From Rhabdonatronobacter sediminivivens (lineage in GTDB: Bacteria > Pseudomonadota > Alphaproteobacteria > Rhodobacterales > Rhodobacteraceae): 64,000 bases of DNA. The stretch lies in assembly GCF_013415485.1 (NCBI RefSeq), contig NZ_JACBXS010000008.1:62001-126000 (forward strand), read 5' to 3'. Positions 42,648 through 52,324 of this stretch are shown here, one piece after another. Position numbers and translations under genes: made by a program. The notes beneath the pieces were generated by a model. It worked only from the letters and a program-made list of their open reading frames with translations, made no database searches and was not told the origin of the DNA. The first letter of the stretch is position 1; each line of letters opens with the position of its first letter.

Positions 42648-42648
42648 G

Positions 42649-43461
42649 TCAGGCGGGTTCGAACGGGACCTGTCGTCGCAGGAATTGCGTGGCCTTGCGC
42701 GAGACATTGACCGGATCGCCCGTGGTCAGGAAGCGCGTTTCGGTGCCCCTGCCCAGCATGTCGGGATGGCGGCGCAGGTAATCGTCCAGGCTGGCTGCAA
42801 CCAGATTGGGCTGCGAGAAGACGGCGACCTGGGGGCCCAGGGCGGCGGCGAAAGCCTCCTCCATCAGCGGGTAATGGGTGCAACCGAGCACGGCCGCTTC
42901 GGGGCGGGGCATCCGGCGCAACAGGGCTTCGACATGGGAATGGACCAGCGCCTCGGCCAGGATCAGGTCGCCCTGTTCGATGGCATCGACCACACCGGCG
43001 CAGGGCTGCGCCTCGACATCCACACCGATGGCGCGGAAGGCCAGTTCGCGCTGGAAGGCGCGGCTTTGCACGGTGGCGGGGGTGGCGAACAGGGCGACAT
43101 GTTTCACAGCAACCTCGCGCGGGGGGGAGTTGTCGCCCCATTGCCGTTCGGTCAGCGCCTCGATCAGCGGGACAAAGACGCCAAGGACGCGCTTGTCGGC
43201 GGGGACCCAGGTTTCCTGCATCCGGCGCAGGGCGGCGGCGCTGGCTGTGTTGCAGGCCAGGATCACCAGATCGCAGCCTTCATCCCAGAGGCGCTCCACC
43301 CCGGCGCAGGTGAGCGTGTATATATCCTCGGCATCGCGCACACCATAGGGCGTGTGGGCATTGTCACCGAGATAGACGAAGGGGACATCGGGCAGGCGAT
43401 TGGTCAGCGCCCGCAGCACCGTCAGACCACCCAGCCCGCTGTCAAAAACCCCAACCGCCAT
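42649..43461 (-). CDS. murI: Glutamate racemase
   Basis: A 270-residue cofactor-independent racemase supplying D-glutamate for peptidoglycan. The two catalytic Cys are Cys70 ([10 protein letters not shown]) and Cys194 (LGCTHYPLM). [12 protein letters not shown] and [11 protein letters not shown] are the N-terminal signatures. It sits in a leftward run with an acyltransferase upstream and argC downstream, separated from argC by a repeat element. Confidence 0.95.
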   Translation of the reverse strand: MAVGVFDSGLGGLTVLRALTNRLPDVPFVYLGDNAHTPYGVRDAEDIYTLTCAGVERLWDEGCDLVILACNTASAAALRRMQETWVPADKRVLGVFVPLIEALTERQWGDNSPPREVAVKHVALFATPATVQSRAFQRELAFRAIGVDVEAQPCAGVVDAIEQGDLILAEALVHSHVEALLRRMPRPEAAVLGCTHYPLMEEAFAAALGPQVAVFSQPNLVAASLDDYLRRHPDMLGRGTETRFLTTGDPVNVSRKATQFLRRQVPFEPA

Positions 43462-43473
43462 TCGCCGCAGCCC

Positions 43474-44343
43474 TCAGTTGCGATAGGCGGCCTCGAACTC
43501 ATAGCCAAGATGGGTTGGGTCCAGCCGCTCTTCGGCCAGTTGATACGTTGCGGCGCGCAGGAAATCCAGCAGTTCTTTGGCGTTGCCGCTGTGGCGGGCC
43601 AGGGTTTCCGGGCCAATGGGCTGGCCGATGGCCATACGCACGGGCCGGTCTATGCGGGTGCGGAATTCGCGAATCAGGAGCGCCATGCGCAGGGTGTAGT
43701 TCAAGTGGCTTGCAACCTGGAACAGCCGCGAATTGTGGCCGTCGAACCAGACCGGCACCACAGTCGCGCGCGAACGCTGGATCAGCCGCGCGCTGAACCC
43801 GCGCCAGGCGGGATCGCTTGGCCGGGTGAACGGGGTGGGCGCGGTGGAGACCGTGCCGCCCGGAAAGATGCCGATGGCACCGCCACCGGAGAGGTAGCGC
43901 AGCGCATCGGCCCGGGTCTGCAGATTGGCGTCCAGCGCCGCGCGGGTGCCCGAAAAATCGATGGGCAGGATACACCCAGAAACCTGCGGGGCCTGCCGGA
44001 ACGCCTGATGCGCGAGGATGCGGAAATCCCGCCGGGTGCCGGACAGCAGATACCCCATGACCAGCCCGTCAAGGATGCCGTAGGGGTGGTTCGACACCAA
44101 CACCAGCGGGCCGGTTTCGGGAATGTTCTCCAGACAACCGCGGCGCAGGTCCAGATGGAGGCCGAAGGCATCCATTGTATCGCGCCAGAACGCGTGGCCT
44201 TGTGCCGAGCCGACCTGCCGTGCATCGAGCCGGCGCAGCAGGCGCTGCCGACCGGTGATGTGCTCGATCATGCGGATGGCAGCGCGGGCACCGATGGTAC
44301 CGGCAGATGCGGCATAGCTGATATGGGGGGCGGAATCACGCAT
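43474..44343 (-). CDS. Lysophospholipid acyltransferase family protein
   Basis: A 289-residue acyltransferase. SNHPYGILDGLVMGYLL corresponds to the NHX4D-like catalytic motif (His and Asp separated by five residues as in this subgroup), and GIFPGGTVS to the FPEGT block, with Gly replacing Glu. The group includes OlsA/hemolysin-like and PlsC-like enzymes. ATG 44343 has GAGG six bases upstream. It lies 12 bases from murI. Substrate unknown; a second enzyme for ornithine or other lipids is possible. Confidence 0.78.
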   Translation of the reverse strand: MRDSAPHISYAASAGTIGARAAIRMIEHITGRQRLLRRLDARQVGSAQGHAFWRDTMDAFGLHLDLRRGCLENIPETGPLVLVSNHPYGILDGLVMGYLLSGTRRDFRILAHQAFRQAPQVSGCILPIDFSGTRAALDANLQTRADALRYLSGGGAIGIFPGGTVSTAPTPFTRPSDPAWRGFSARLIQRSRATVVPVWFDGHNSRLFQVASHLNYTLRMALLIREFRTRIDRPVRMAIGQPIGPETLARHSGNAKELLDFLRAATYQLAEERLDPTHLGYEFEAAYRN

Positions 44344-44423
44344 CACTGGCCTCGCGCTCTGACCCCTTGCATGTAACAGCGCAAGGTGACAGGCGCTTGA
44401 CAGTTGCGTGATGCGCGGATGGC

Positions 44424-44439
44424 GGCTGCGCGCGCAGCC
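44424..44439. terminator. GC-rich palindrome between grxD and the acyltransferase gene
   Basis: GGCTGCGC/GCGCAGCC is a perfect 16-base palindrome 13 bases after the grxD stop. As RNA it would form a hairpin, but no T-run follows, so terminator function is uncertain. Confidence 0.3.
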
Positions 44440-44451
44440 CGCCGTGCCAGG

Positions 44452-44811
44452 TCAGGCGTTGGCTTCGCGGATCTTTTCGGCGGCGTCCTTGTCGTATTGC
44501 ACGCCCTTGCTGTCAAACAGCTGATCCAGCTCGCCCGACAGGGTCATTTCGGTGATGATGTCGCAGCCGCCGACAAACTCGCCCTTCACATAAAGCTGCG
44601 GGATGGTGGGCCAGTCAGAGTAGTCCTTGATGCCCTGGCGGATGGTTTCATCCTCCAGCACATTCACATCGGCATAGTCCACGCCCATGAAATTCAGCAC
44701 CCCGGCCACGCGGCTGGAGAACCCGCATTGCGGCATGGTCTTGGTGCCTTTCATGTACAATACGACATCGTTGGCTTCGACGGTTTGCTTGATCTGGTCC
44801 TGGGCGCTCAT
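44452..44811 (-). CDS. grxD: Monothiol glutaredoxin, Grx4 family
   Basis: A 119-residue CGFS-type glutaredoxin. Active Cys29 in MPQCGFSSRV, followed by WPTIPQLYVKGEFVGGCDI. These proteins bind a 2Fe-2S cluster with glutathione and pair with BolA proteins in iron-sulfur trafficking and iron sensing. The bolA gene lies 20 bases upstream on the same strand, the conserved pairing. Secure. Confidence 0.96.
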   Translation of the reverse strand: MSAQDQIKQTVEANDVVLYMKGTKTMPQCGFSSRVAGVLNFMGVDYADVNVLEDETIRQGIKDYSDWPTIPQLYVKGEFVGGCDIITEMTLSGELDQLFDSKGVQYDKDAAEKIREANA

Positions 44812-44831
44812 TCTGGTGTCCTCTTGCGGGG

Positions 44832-45074
44832 TTATTCGGGGGCCTTGGTGGTCAGGGCAAGCGCGTGCAATTCGCCTTGGCTGCCATCCATCTTGCCCTT
44901 CAGCGCGGCATAGACGGCGCGCTGCTGCTGCACGCGGTTCTTGCCGCGAAAACTCTCATCGATGACCTCGGCCGCGTAGTGGTTGCCGTCTCCGGCCAGG
45001 TCGGTGATGGTGATCCTGGCGTTGGGAAAGCCCTCACGCAGCAAAGTTTCAAGCTCTTGCGCGGTTATGGCCAT
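44832..45074 (-). CDS. BolA family protein
   Basis: An 80-residue BolA-like protein: LETLLREGFPNARITITDLAGDGNHYAAEVI and KNRVQQQRAVYAALKGKM span the class II KH-like fold. The His in GDGNHY and the C-terminal GELHALAL His are likely cluster-coordinating with the glutaredoxin. ATG 45074 follows AAAGGGACCTGC. Purl-bolA-grxD order is common in alphaproteobacteria and supports a shared role with the next gene. Confidence 0.93.
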   Translation of the reverse strand: MAITAQELETLLREGFPNARITITDLAGDGNHYAAEVIDESFRGKNRVQQQRAVYAALKGKMDGSQGELHALALTTKAPE

Positions 45075-45126
45075 GCAGGTCCCTTTCATGTGGCTTCGAA
45101 GAAGGTAATCCCGGCCTGTGACTTCT

Positions 45127-47307
45127 TCAAGCGTCGCCGATGGCGCGGGCGAACGCCGAGCGATGGAGGGCCGACAACTCGGCCAGGGGGGCCTCGGCGC
45201 TGCCCAGCCGCACCGTAGTGCCACCGAAGCGCCCGACGGTGGCAAGCGGCACACCGGCCTGCCCGGCGGCGACCATCAGCGCCTCGGCGCAGTCGAAATC
45301 GCAAGCGACCAGATAGCGGGCCTGATCCTCGCCAAAGAGGATGGCCGGATCATCGGGATCGAGCGTGACGCCCATGCCGGCGGCCTCGGCCATTTCGAAG
45401 GCGGCGAGAGCAAGCCCACCGTCCGAGAGATCGGTTGCCCCGGCCAGGAGCGCGCGGTTTTCGCGCAGGAATTCGCCGTGGCGGCGTTCGGCCTCCAGGT
45501 CCACGGGCGGGGCGTCGCCATCCTCGCGGTGGAAGACCTCGGCCAGCAGGGCGGATTGGCCCAGATGACCGCGGCTTTCCCCGACCACCAGTGCCAGATC
45601 GCCCTCGCGCGGGTGCCCGGCAATGATCTGGTCCATATGTTCGATCAACCCCACCGCGCCGATGGTCGGCGTGGGCAGGATCGGCTGGCCGTCGGTTTCG
45701 TTGTACAGGCTCACGTTGCCCGAAACGATCGGCATGTCCAGTGCGCGGCAGGCTTCGCCGATACCTTTGATGGCGCCGACGAACTGGCCCATGATTTCGG
45801 GCTTTTCGGGGTTGCCGAAGTTCAGGTTGTCGGTGGCCGCCAAGGGGCGCGCGCCCACGGCGCAGAGGTTGCGGAACGCCTCGGCCACGGCCTGCTTGCC
45901 GCCTTCGACCGGGTTGGCGCGCACATAGCGCGGCGTGACATCGGCGGTGAAGGCCAGCGCCTTGTCGGTGCCGTGGACGCGCACGATCCCGGCGCCCAGT
46001 CCCGGCGTGCGGACCGTATCGCCCATGACCTGCGTATCATATTGCTCCCACACCCAGCCCTTGTGCGCGTAGCTGGGCGAACCGATCAGGGCGCGCAGGG
46101 CGTCGATGGCATCCACGCGCGGGATTTCGGCCAGTTCGGCGGTGGCGGCGGGTTCGTCCCACGGGCGGTCATATTCAGGCGCCTCGGAGGACAGCTTGGA
46201 CAGGGGCAGATCGGCCTTTGTCTCGTTCCCGTGCAGGATGAGGAAGCGGTCCTCGGCGATGGTCTCGCCCACGATGGCGAAATCGAGGTCCCATTTCTCG
46301 AAGATCGCGCGGGCCTCGGCCTCCTTCTCGGGCTTCAGAACCATGAGCATCCGCTCCTGGCTTTCCGACAGCATCATCTCGTAGGCGGTCATGCCGGCCT
46401 CGCGGCAGGGCACGCGATCCAGATCCAGCCGGATGCCCAAGGACCCCTTGTCGCCCATTTCCACCGCCGAGCAGGTCAGCCCCGCCGCGCCCATATCCTG
46501 GATGGAGATCACCGCACCGCTGGCCATCAGCTCCAGACAGGCCTCCAGCAGGCGCTTTTCGGTGAACGGGTCGCCCACCTGCACCGTGGGGCGCTTTTCC
46601 TCGATCGTGTCGTCAAACTCGGCGCTGGCCATGGTGGCGCCGCCGACGCCATCGCGCCCGGTCTTGGCGCCCAGATAAACCACGGGCATCCCCACCCCGC
46701 TGGCGGCCGAATAGAAGATTGCATCGGCATCGGCCAGCCCGGCGGCAAAGGCGTTGACCAGGCAATTGCCGTTATAGGCGGGGTGGAACCGGACCTCGCC
46801 GCCCACGGTGGGCACGCCGAAGGAATTGCCGTAGCCGCCGATCCCTTCGACCACACCACGCACCAGATGCGCGGTGTTTGGGTGGGCGGGCTCGCCGAAG
46901 CTCAGCGCGTTCATGGCGGCGATGGGGCGTGCGCCCATGGTGAAGACATCGCGCAGGATGCCCCCCACCCCGGTCGCCGCCCCCTGATAGGGCTCGATGT
47001 AGCTGGGGTGGTTGTGGCTTTCCATCTTGAACACCACCGCCAGCTTCTTGCCATCGGGGCCGTCGCCAATGTCCACCACGCCCGCATTCTCACCCGGGCC
47101 ACAGATGACCTGCGGACCTTCGGTGGGCAGGGTGCGCAGCCATTTCTTGGACGATTTGTAGGAGCAATGCTCATTCCACATGGCCGAGAAGATGCCCAGC
47201 TCGGTGAAGCTGGGCGCGCGGCCCAGAATCTCGAGGATGCGCTCGTATTCATCGGGCTTGAGCCCATGCGCCGCAACAAGGTCCGGCGAGATTTCAGGTT
47301 CCGTCAT
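45127..47307 (-). CDS. purL: Phosphoribosylformylglycinamidine synthase subunit PurL
   Basis: A 726-residue small-type Pur[23 protein letters not shown] opens the protein, [15 protein letters not shown] holds the catalytic His, and [22 protein letters not shown] and [16 protein letters not shown] follow; the second half has [12 protein letters not shown] and [11 protein letters not shown]. It makes formylglycinamidine ribotide from FGAR and glutamine-derived ammonia together with PurQ and PurS. ATG 47307 was chosen where homology begins; the frame is open further upstream without support. Confidence 0.95.
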   Translation of the reverse strand: MTEPEISPDLVAAHGLKPDEYERILEILGRAPSFTELGIFSAMWNEHCSYKSSKKWLRTLPTEGPQVICGPGENAGVVDIGDGPDGKKLAVVFKMESHNHPSYIEPYQGAATGVGGILRDVFTMGARPIAAMNALSFGEPAHPNTAHLVRGVVEGIGGYGNSFGVPTVGGEVRFHPAYNGNCLVNAFAAGLADADAIFYSAASGVGMPVVYLGAKTGRDGVGGATMASAEFDDTIEEKRPTVQVGDPFTEKRLLEACLELMASGAVISIQDMGAAGLTCSAVEMGDKGSLGIRLDLDRVPCREAGMTAYEMMLSESQERMLMVLKPEKEAEARAIFEKWDLDFAIVGETIAEDRFLILHGNETKADLPLSKLSSEAPEYDRPWDEPAATAELAEIPRVDAIDALRALIGSPSYAHKGWVWEQYDTQVMGDTVRTPGLGAGIVRVHGTDKALAFTADVTPRYVRANPVEGGKQAVAEAFRNLCAVGARPLAATDNLNFGNPEKPEIMGQFVGAIKGIGEACRALDMPIVSGNVSLYNETDGQPILPTPTIGAVGLIEHMDQIIAGHPREGDLALVVGESRGHLGQSALLAEVFHREDGDAPPVDLEAERRHGEFLRENRALLAGATDLSDGGLALAAFEMAEAAGMGVTLDPDDPAILFGEDQARYLVACDFDCAEALMVAAGQAGVPLATVGRFGGTTVRLGSAEAPLAELSALHRSAFARAIGDA

Positions 47308-47682
47308 GGCAGCCCCCGCAGAGATTTGGGCATTCCATAAAGAATGCCCGCCGCGGGGGAAAGGGGGCACCGGCCCGGCGGATGCTCCCGCCCTGCGATG
47401 ATTCCCGGGGCCAGGCCCTGCGCCGGGCCGCAGCACCGCATACATGAACCGATCAGAAATTGGGCAAGATCATGAAAAGGCGCACAAATTTCGGAAATTC
47501 TCCGCGCTGGACAAAAAAAAGGCCGAGCTAAGCTCGGCCTAAGTCCAACAGGGAGGTAAAGGCAGGGGATAACCCCTCGCCTCGATACATATTTAGGGGT
47601 CGGGGCATTCATTGCGCAAGTGTAATATCTTTGACGCCATGACAACGCCGCCATGCGTTGCATTCATACCGCAGTATGGGAA
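47308..47682. other. 375-base intergenic region upstream of purL
   Basis: No protein-coding gene is supported here. The region holds the strong leftward terminator and possible small RNA at 47512-47577. Between it and purL (47308-47511) is the leader of purL, with no riboswitch motif I can name. The right part (47578-47682) is AT-richer and probably contains the promoter of that small transcript as well as the 3' end of the LysR mRNA. Confidence 0.5.
47512..47577 (-). ncRNA. Possible small RNA ending in a strong terminator
   Basis: Read leftward: a small hairpin AGGGG-TTAT-CCCCT (47577-47564), a single-stranded stretch with TACCTCCCTG (anti-Shine-Dalgarno-like), and a terminator stem AGGCCGAGC/GCTCGGCCT with loop TTA (47540-47520) followed by eight or more T residues to 47512. 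The terminator is certain. It may simply end the LysR transcript, 143 bases upstream. The hairpin plus exposed CCTCCC recalls the anti-SD loops of Rhodobacter CcsR-type RNAs, which is why I raise a small RNA. Confidence 0.35.
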
Positions 47683-48597
47683 TCAACCCAGGGTAGCAGA
47701 ATCCGCCCGGCTGCGCGACTTCCTGTAGGCTATGATTTCTTCCAGCACAAAGTCGCGGAAAGCCGCGATCCGCTTGGATTGGCGCAACTCTTCAGGATAG
47801 GCGAGGAAGACCGGGATCTCATGGCTTTGAACATCTGGAAGGACGTTCACCAGGTCGGTGAAGTCCTCGGTCACGTAATCGGGCAGCAGGCCGATTCCCA
47901 GATGGTTCAGAACCGCCTGCAGCACGCCGAAATAGTTGTTGACGGTAAAGGTTGACCGCACCGGATGGGACAGCAGCTCACGCACCAGCGTCGCCCCGGC
48001 GCTGACCTGGGTGGCTGTCACGCTTTGGCAGATCAGCCGGAAACTGGCCAGGTCATTCAGCGATTCGGGCGTGCCGTTGGCGCGCAGATATTCGGGCGTG
48101 GCATACAGTTTCATCCGTACGGCCATCATCCGGCGGCGGATCAGGTCGGCCTGGCTGGGTTCCTTCATGCGGATGGCGACATCGGCCTCGCGCATGGGCA
48201 GGTCCAGCACACGCTCTTCCAGCATCAGGTCGATCTTCAGGTCCGGATATTGCGCATAAAGCGCGGGAAGACGCGGGGCCAGCCAGAGGGTACCGAAACC
48301 GACGGTGGTGGTGACGCGCAATTCGCCAAAGACCTCATCCTCGCTGTCGCGGATGCGCGCCGCGGCGGCATCCAGCCTGCGCGACATGGAGGAGGTCGCC
48401 TCGAACAGCAACTCGCCCTGTTCGGTCAGAATCAGCCCCCGCGCATGGCGGTGGAACAGCGTCGCGCTGAGCGATTCTTCAAGCGCCCTGATCTGGCGGC
48501 TGACGGCGGATTGTGACAGATTCAGCGTCTCACCCGCATGGGTCAGACTGCCTGCATCGGCCACCGCGTGAAATATTCGTAGCTTGTCCCAGTCCAT
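47683..48597 (-). CDS. LysR family transcriptional regulator
   Basis: A 304-residue LysR-type regulator. The N-terminal HTH (DKLRIFHAVADAGSLTHAGETLNLSQSAVSRQIRALEE, residues 4-42) and a periplasmic-binding-like effector domain from about 90 are clear. It is divergent from the indolepyruvate oxidoreductase gene, with a perfect LysR-type operator over that promoter. ATG 48597 is preferred over a GTG four codons upstream. Effector unknown; aromatic amino-acid-derived keto acids are plausible. Confidence 0.9.
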   Translation of the reverse strand: MDWDKLRIFHAVADAGSLTHAGETLNLSQSAVSRQIRALEESLSATLFHRHARGLILTEQGELLFEATSSMSRRLDAAAARIRDSEDEVFGELRVTTTVGFGTLWLAPRLPALYAQYPDLKIDLMLEERVLDLPMREADVAIRMKEPSQADLIRRRMMAVRMKLYATPEYLRANGTPESLNDLASFRLICQSVTATQVSAGATLVRELLSHPVRSTFTVNNYFGVLQAVLNHLGIGLLPDYVTEDFTDLVNVLPDVQSHEIPVFLAYPEELRQSKRIAAFRDFVLEEIIAYRKSRSRADSATLG

Positions 48598-48692
48598 CCG
48601 ATATCTCACTTGCGCGCATGGCGCGGCCGACTTTCGGGTTCGTGTTTACGCGCTCTTTGTCCCGCGTAAAAGTGAAGATCACGCAAATCTGC

Positions 48693-48721
48693 TTTGTAGG
48701 TCAGCATTTTTGACCTATAAT
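48693..48721 (+). promoter_or_regulatory. Promoter and LysR operator of the indolepyruvate oxidoreductase gene
   Basis: A perfect -10 TATAAT (48716-48721) with a weaker -35 TTTGTA (48693-48698), spacing 17. Between them lies the perfect dyad TAGGTCA-N7-TGACCTA (48697-48717), which contains the LysR motif T-N11-A. The operator overlaps the -35/-10 region, so the divergent LysR protein could block or remodel this promoter. Confidence 0.65.
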
Positions 48722-48758
48722 GTCCGAAATGCTTGTTCATGACGCAGGGAGGCGCTGA

Positions 48759-51700
48759 ATGGGACGGCAAGAGATATCCCTGAGCGATCGGTTCGATCTG
48801 GAGAAATCGCCCGTGCTGCTGAACGGCACGCAGGCCATGGTGCGGCTGATGCTGGCGCAGGCGGCGCGTGACCGTGCGGCGGGGCTGAACACTGCGGGCT
48901 ACGTCACCGGCTATCGCGGCTCGCCGCTGGGCGCGGTGGACATGCAGATGAACCGCGCGAAAAAGCTGCTGGAGGCCGCGCAGGTCCGGTTCGAGGAAGG
49001 ATTGAACGAGGATCTGGCCGCCACCGCGCTTTGGGGCAGCCAGCAGGCAGAATTGCGCGGCGAGGGGCGCTATGACGGTGTCTTTGGCCTCTGGTATGGC
49101 AAGGGGCCGGGCGTGGACCGCACCGGCGATGTGTTCCGCCATGCCAACATGGCCGGAACTTCGCCCAATGGCGGCGTGCTGGTGGCCATGGGCGATGACC
49201 ACACCGGCGAAAGCTCCACCACCCTGCACCAGTCCGACTGGGCCATGGTGGACGCCTATATCCCCGTCCTCTCGCCCGCCGGGGTGCAGGAGATCCTGGA
49301 TTTCGGCCATTACGGCTATGCGCTGTCGCGCTTCGCGGGTGTCTGGGTGGGGCTGAAGACCATGAAGGACACGGTCGAGGCCACGGCGGTGGTCGATGGC
49401 GACCCGCAGCGGATGCAGTTCGTCACCCCCGAATTCACCATGCCCGAGGGCGGGTTGAACATCCGCCTGATCGACACGCCGGTGGCGCAGGAAGCGCGTA
49501 TGATCGATCACAAGCGCTTCGCCGCCGAGGCATTTTCCCGCGCCAATCGCATGGACCGGCGCGTCTGGGGCAAACCCGGGGCGCGGATCGGCATGGTGGC
49601 GGCAGGCAAGAACTGGCTGGATCTTGTGCATGCGCTCAATCTTCTGGGGATCGACGCCGAGGAAGCCCTGCGCCTGAATCTGACCACCTACAAGGTCGGC
49701 CAGACCTGGCCGCTGGACATGGAGAGCTTCCACGACTGGGCCGAGGGCCTGGACCTGATCATCGTGGTCGAAGAGAAGCGCAAACTGATCGAGGTGCAGG
49801 TCAAGGAGGCGATCTTCGACGATCGCCGCGGCCGCCGCGTCTATGGCTGGCACAAGGGCGACACCTGGGAACATGGCCGCCGACTGGAACTCTTCCCCAC
49901 CCGCTACGCCCTGGACCCGATCATGATCGCCGAGAAGCTGGGCGATATCCTGATCGAGGAAGGCCGCGGCACTGACCGGATCAAGGCGGGCCTCGCCTCG
50001 CTGGCCGAAGCGCGGCGCGCCAACAACGCCCCCGAACTGGCCGCCCGCCTGCCCTATTACTGCGCGGGTTGCCCGCATAACACGTCCACCAAAGTGCCCG
50101 AGGGCCACCGCGCCTATGCCGGGATCGGATGCCACTACATGGTGCAGTGGATGGACCGCAACACCGTGGGCTTCACCCAGATGGGCGGCGAGGGCGTGAA
50201 CTGGGTCGGCGAGGCGCCGTTTTCCACCCGTGAGCACGTGTTCCAGAACCTCGGTGACGGGACCTACAACCACTCGGGCGCGCAGGCGATCCGCGCCGCG
50301 CTGGCCGCAGGCACCAACATCACCTACAAGATCCTCTATAATGACGCCGTCGCCATGACCGGCGGGCAAAAGAACGAGGGCGACCTGAGCGCCGACCGGA
50401 TCGTGCGCGAGTTGCAGGCCATGGGCGTGCCCCATGTAGCCGTAGTCTATGACGAGAAGGAAGAACCGCGCCGCGCCGACTTCCCCAAGGGGATCGACTG
50501 GCACGAACGCGCCGACATGGAGGCGGTGCAGAAGCGCTATGCGCAGCACAAGGGCGTCTCGGCCATTGTCTATGTCCAGACCTGTGCCGCCGAGAAGCGC
50601 CGCCGCCGCAAGCGCGGGCAGTTCCCGGACCCGGACCAGCGCATCTTCATCAACACCGATGTCTGCGAGGGCTGCGGCGACTGTGGCGTGCAGTCCAACT
50701 GCGTCGCCATTGTCCCGGCGGAGACCGAACTGGGCCGCAAGCGCGCCATCGACCAGTCCGCCTGCAACAAGGATTTCTCCTGCCTCAAGGGCTTCTGCCC
50801 GTCCTTCGTCACGCTGGAAGGCGCCAAGGTCCGCAAGGCCCCAGCGCAGTCGCTGGACCTGCCGGACCTGCCGGAACCCACCCTGCCCGCCATCGACGGC
50901 ACGCATAACGTGGTGATCACCGGCGTCGGCGGCACCGGTGTGGTGACCGTGGGTGCGATCCTGGCGCAGGCCGCGCAGATCGATGGCAAGGGCGCGGGGC
51001 TGATGGAAATGGCAGGCCTCGCGCAGAAGGGCGGTGCGGTGCATATCCACTGCCGTCTGGCCGAGCGCCCCGAGGATATCAGCGCCATCCGCGTGGCGGT
51101 GGGCGAAGCTGATGCCGTGATCGGCGGCGATCTGGTGGTCACCGCCGGCGCGCGCACCCTGGGCCTGATGCGGCAGGGCCGCACCGGCGCCGTGGTCAAC
51201 AGCCACGAAATCATCACCGGTGATTTCACCCGCAACACCGAGTTCCGCATCCCGTCGGAGGATCTGAAACTGGCGCTGCAATCGCGGCTGGGCACGGACC
51301 GCGTGGCGCTGTTCGATTACTCGGAACTGGCCCGCGTGCTGCTGGGTGATTCGATCTTCTCGAACATGATGATCCTGGGCGCCGCCTGGCAGCGCGGTTT
51401 GGTGCCGCTGTCAAAGGCGTCGATCATGCAGGCGGTGGAGCTGAACGGCGCGGCGGTCGAGGGCAACAAACGCGCCTTCGACATCGGTCGCTGGAGCGTG
51501 CTGCACCCCGAGGAAGCGGCTGCGCGCCTGCAGCCGAAGGTGGTCGCCAAGCCGAAAACGCTGGAGGAACGCATCGCCTTCCGCGCCGATCATCTGACCG
51601 CCTATCAGTCAAAGCGGCTGGCCGCACGCTACCGCAAGCTGGTGGACGGGATCGAGGATCCGCAGGTTAGGGAAGCCGTGGCCGAGGGCTATCACAAGCT

Positions 51701-52184
51701 GCTGTCCTACAAGGATGAATACGAGGTCGCCCGCCTGCATCTGAGCACCATGGAAAAAGCCCGCGCCGAATTCGATGGCGAGGTGACACCGCGATTCCAC
51801 CTGGCGCCGCCGCTGATCTCGCGCATGGGCAGCGATGGGCGGCCGCAAAAGCGCGTCTTCGGCCCGTGGATCCTGCGCGCCTTTGGCGTGCTGGCAAAGC
51901 TGAAGGTGCTGCGCGGCACGCCGCTGGATGTCTTCGGCTACACCGCCGAACGGCGCATGGAGCGCGCCCTCATCCGCCAGTATGAAGCCGACATGGCCGA
52001 GGCCCTGCCCCGCCTGAATGCCCAGACCCGGGACACGGTCATCGCCCTGGCCCTCCTGCCGCTGGACATCCGCGGCTTCGGCCCGGTCAAGGAGGCCAAC
52101 GAGGCCAAGGCCGCGAAACGCCGCGAGGAACTGCTGGCGACCCTGCGCGACGGTGGCACCGGCGCGCGCATTGCGGCCGAATAA
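48759..52184 (+). CDS. Indolepyruvate ferredoxin oxidoreductase, fused subunits
   Basis: An 1141-residue fusion of the alpha and beta parts of indolepyruvate:ferredoxin oxidoreductase. The N-terminal pyrimidine-binding region is followed by the TPP domain (GDGTYNHSGAQ, YNDAVAMTGGQ). Around residues 633-680 are Cys motifs CEGCGDCGVQSNC and CNKDFSCLKGFC for an iron-sulfur cluster. The gamma-type domain (GVGGTGVVTVGAILAQAA ... AQKGGAVHIHCRLA) follows. It would oxidatively decarboxylate aryl-pyruvates from aromatic amino acids to aryl-acetyl-CoA with ferredoxin. ATG 48759 follows GGGAGGCGCTGA. Divergent LysR gene and operator upstream. Confidence 0.9.
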   Translation: MGRQEISLSDRFDLEKSPVLLNGTQAMVRLMLAQAARDRAAGLNTAGYVTGYRGSPLGAVDMQMNRAKKLLEAAQVRFEEGLNEDLAATALWGSQQAELRGEGRYDGVFGLWYGKGPGVDRTGDVFRHANMAGTSPNGGVLVAMGDDHTGESSTTLHQSDWAMVDAYIPVLSPAGVQEILDFGHYGYALSRFAGVWVGLKTMKDTVEATAVVDGDPQRMQFVTPEFTMPEGGLNIRLIDTPVAQEARMIDHKRFAAEAFSRANRMDRRVWGKPGARIGMVAAGKNWLDLVHALNLLGIDAEEALRLNLTTYKVGQTWPLDMESFHDWAEGLDLIIVVEEKRKLIEVQVKEAIFDDRRGRRVYGWHKGDTWEHGRRLELFPTRYALDPIMIAEKLGDILIEEGRGTDRIKAGLASLAEARRANNAPELAARLPYYCAGCPHNTSTKVPEGHRAYAGIGCHYMVQWMDRNTVGFTQMGGEGVNWVGEAPFSTREHVFQNLGDGTYNHSGAQAIRAALAAGTNITYKILYNDAVAMTGGQKNEGDLSADRIVRELQAMGVPHVAVVYDEKEEPRRADFPKGIDWHERADMEAVQKRYAQHKGVSAIVYVQTCAAEKRRRRKRGQFPDPDQRIFINTDVCEGCGDCGVQSNCVAIVPAETELGRKRAIDQSACNKDFSCLKGFCPSFVTLEGAKVRKAPAQSLDLPDLPEPTLPAIDGTHNVVITGVGGTGVVTVGAILAQAAQIDGKGAGLMEMAGLAQKGGAVHIHCRLAERPEDISAIRVAVGEADAVIGGDLVVTAGARTLGLMRQGRTGAVVNSHEIITGDFTRNTEFRIPSEDLKLALQSRLGTDRVALFDYSELARVLLGDSIFSNMMILGAAWQRGLVPLSKASIMQAVELNGAAVEGNKRAFDIGRWSVLHPEEAAARLQPKVVAKPKTLEERIAFRADHLTAYQSKRLAARYRKLVDGIEDPQVREAVAEGYHKLLSYKDEYEVARLHLSTMEKARAEFDGEVTPRFHLAPPLISRMGSDGRPQKRVFGPWILRAFGVLAKLKVLRGTPLDVFGYTAERRMERALIRQYEADMAEALPRLNAQTRDTVIALALLPLDIRGFGPVKEANEAKAAKRREELLATLRDGGTGARIAAE

Positions 52185-52324
52185 GAAAGAACCGGCGCCC
52201 GTTTCACTTTCGGGCGCCCGGCCCATTCACCTGCGCGCGGGCCGGCGTGACTCCACCGGAATGACCGCTTTGTGCCGTTATTTCGCCATCTTCCGGCGCG
52301 ATGCAGAAGCGACAGGAGGTGACC

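Noticed and set aside
42560-43141. Extension of the argC frame into a 539-residue protein
   Set aside because: The upstream part lies opposite/inside murI coding sequence and is Arg/Pro-rich; ArgC homology starts at 42559.
45118-47340. A 740-codon plus-strand frame opposite purL
   Set aside because: purL on the other strand has full-length family match; the plus frame is low-complexity Gly/Ala/His and lacks a ribosome-binding site.
47304-47663. A 119-codon minus-strand frame across the region upstream of purL
   Set aside because: It would have to be translated through a strong T-tailed terminator hairpin and has no ribosome-binding site or family pattern.
48606-51281. An 891-codon minus-strand frame opposite the indolepyruvate oxidoreductase
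   Set aside because: Shadow of a gene with strong TPP and Cys-cluster motifs; the antisense product has no recognisable domain and runs into the divergent promoter.
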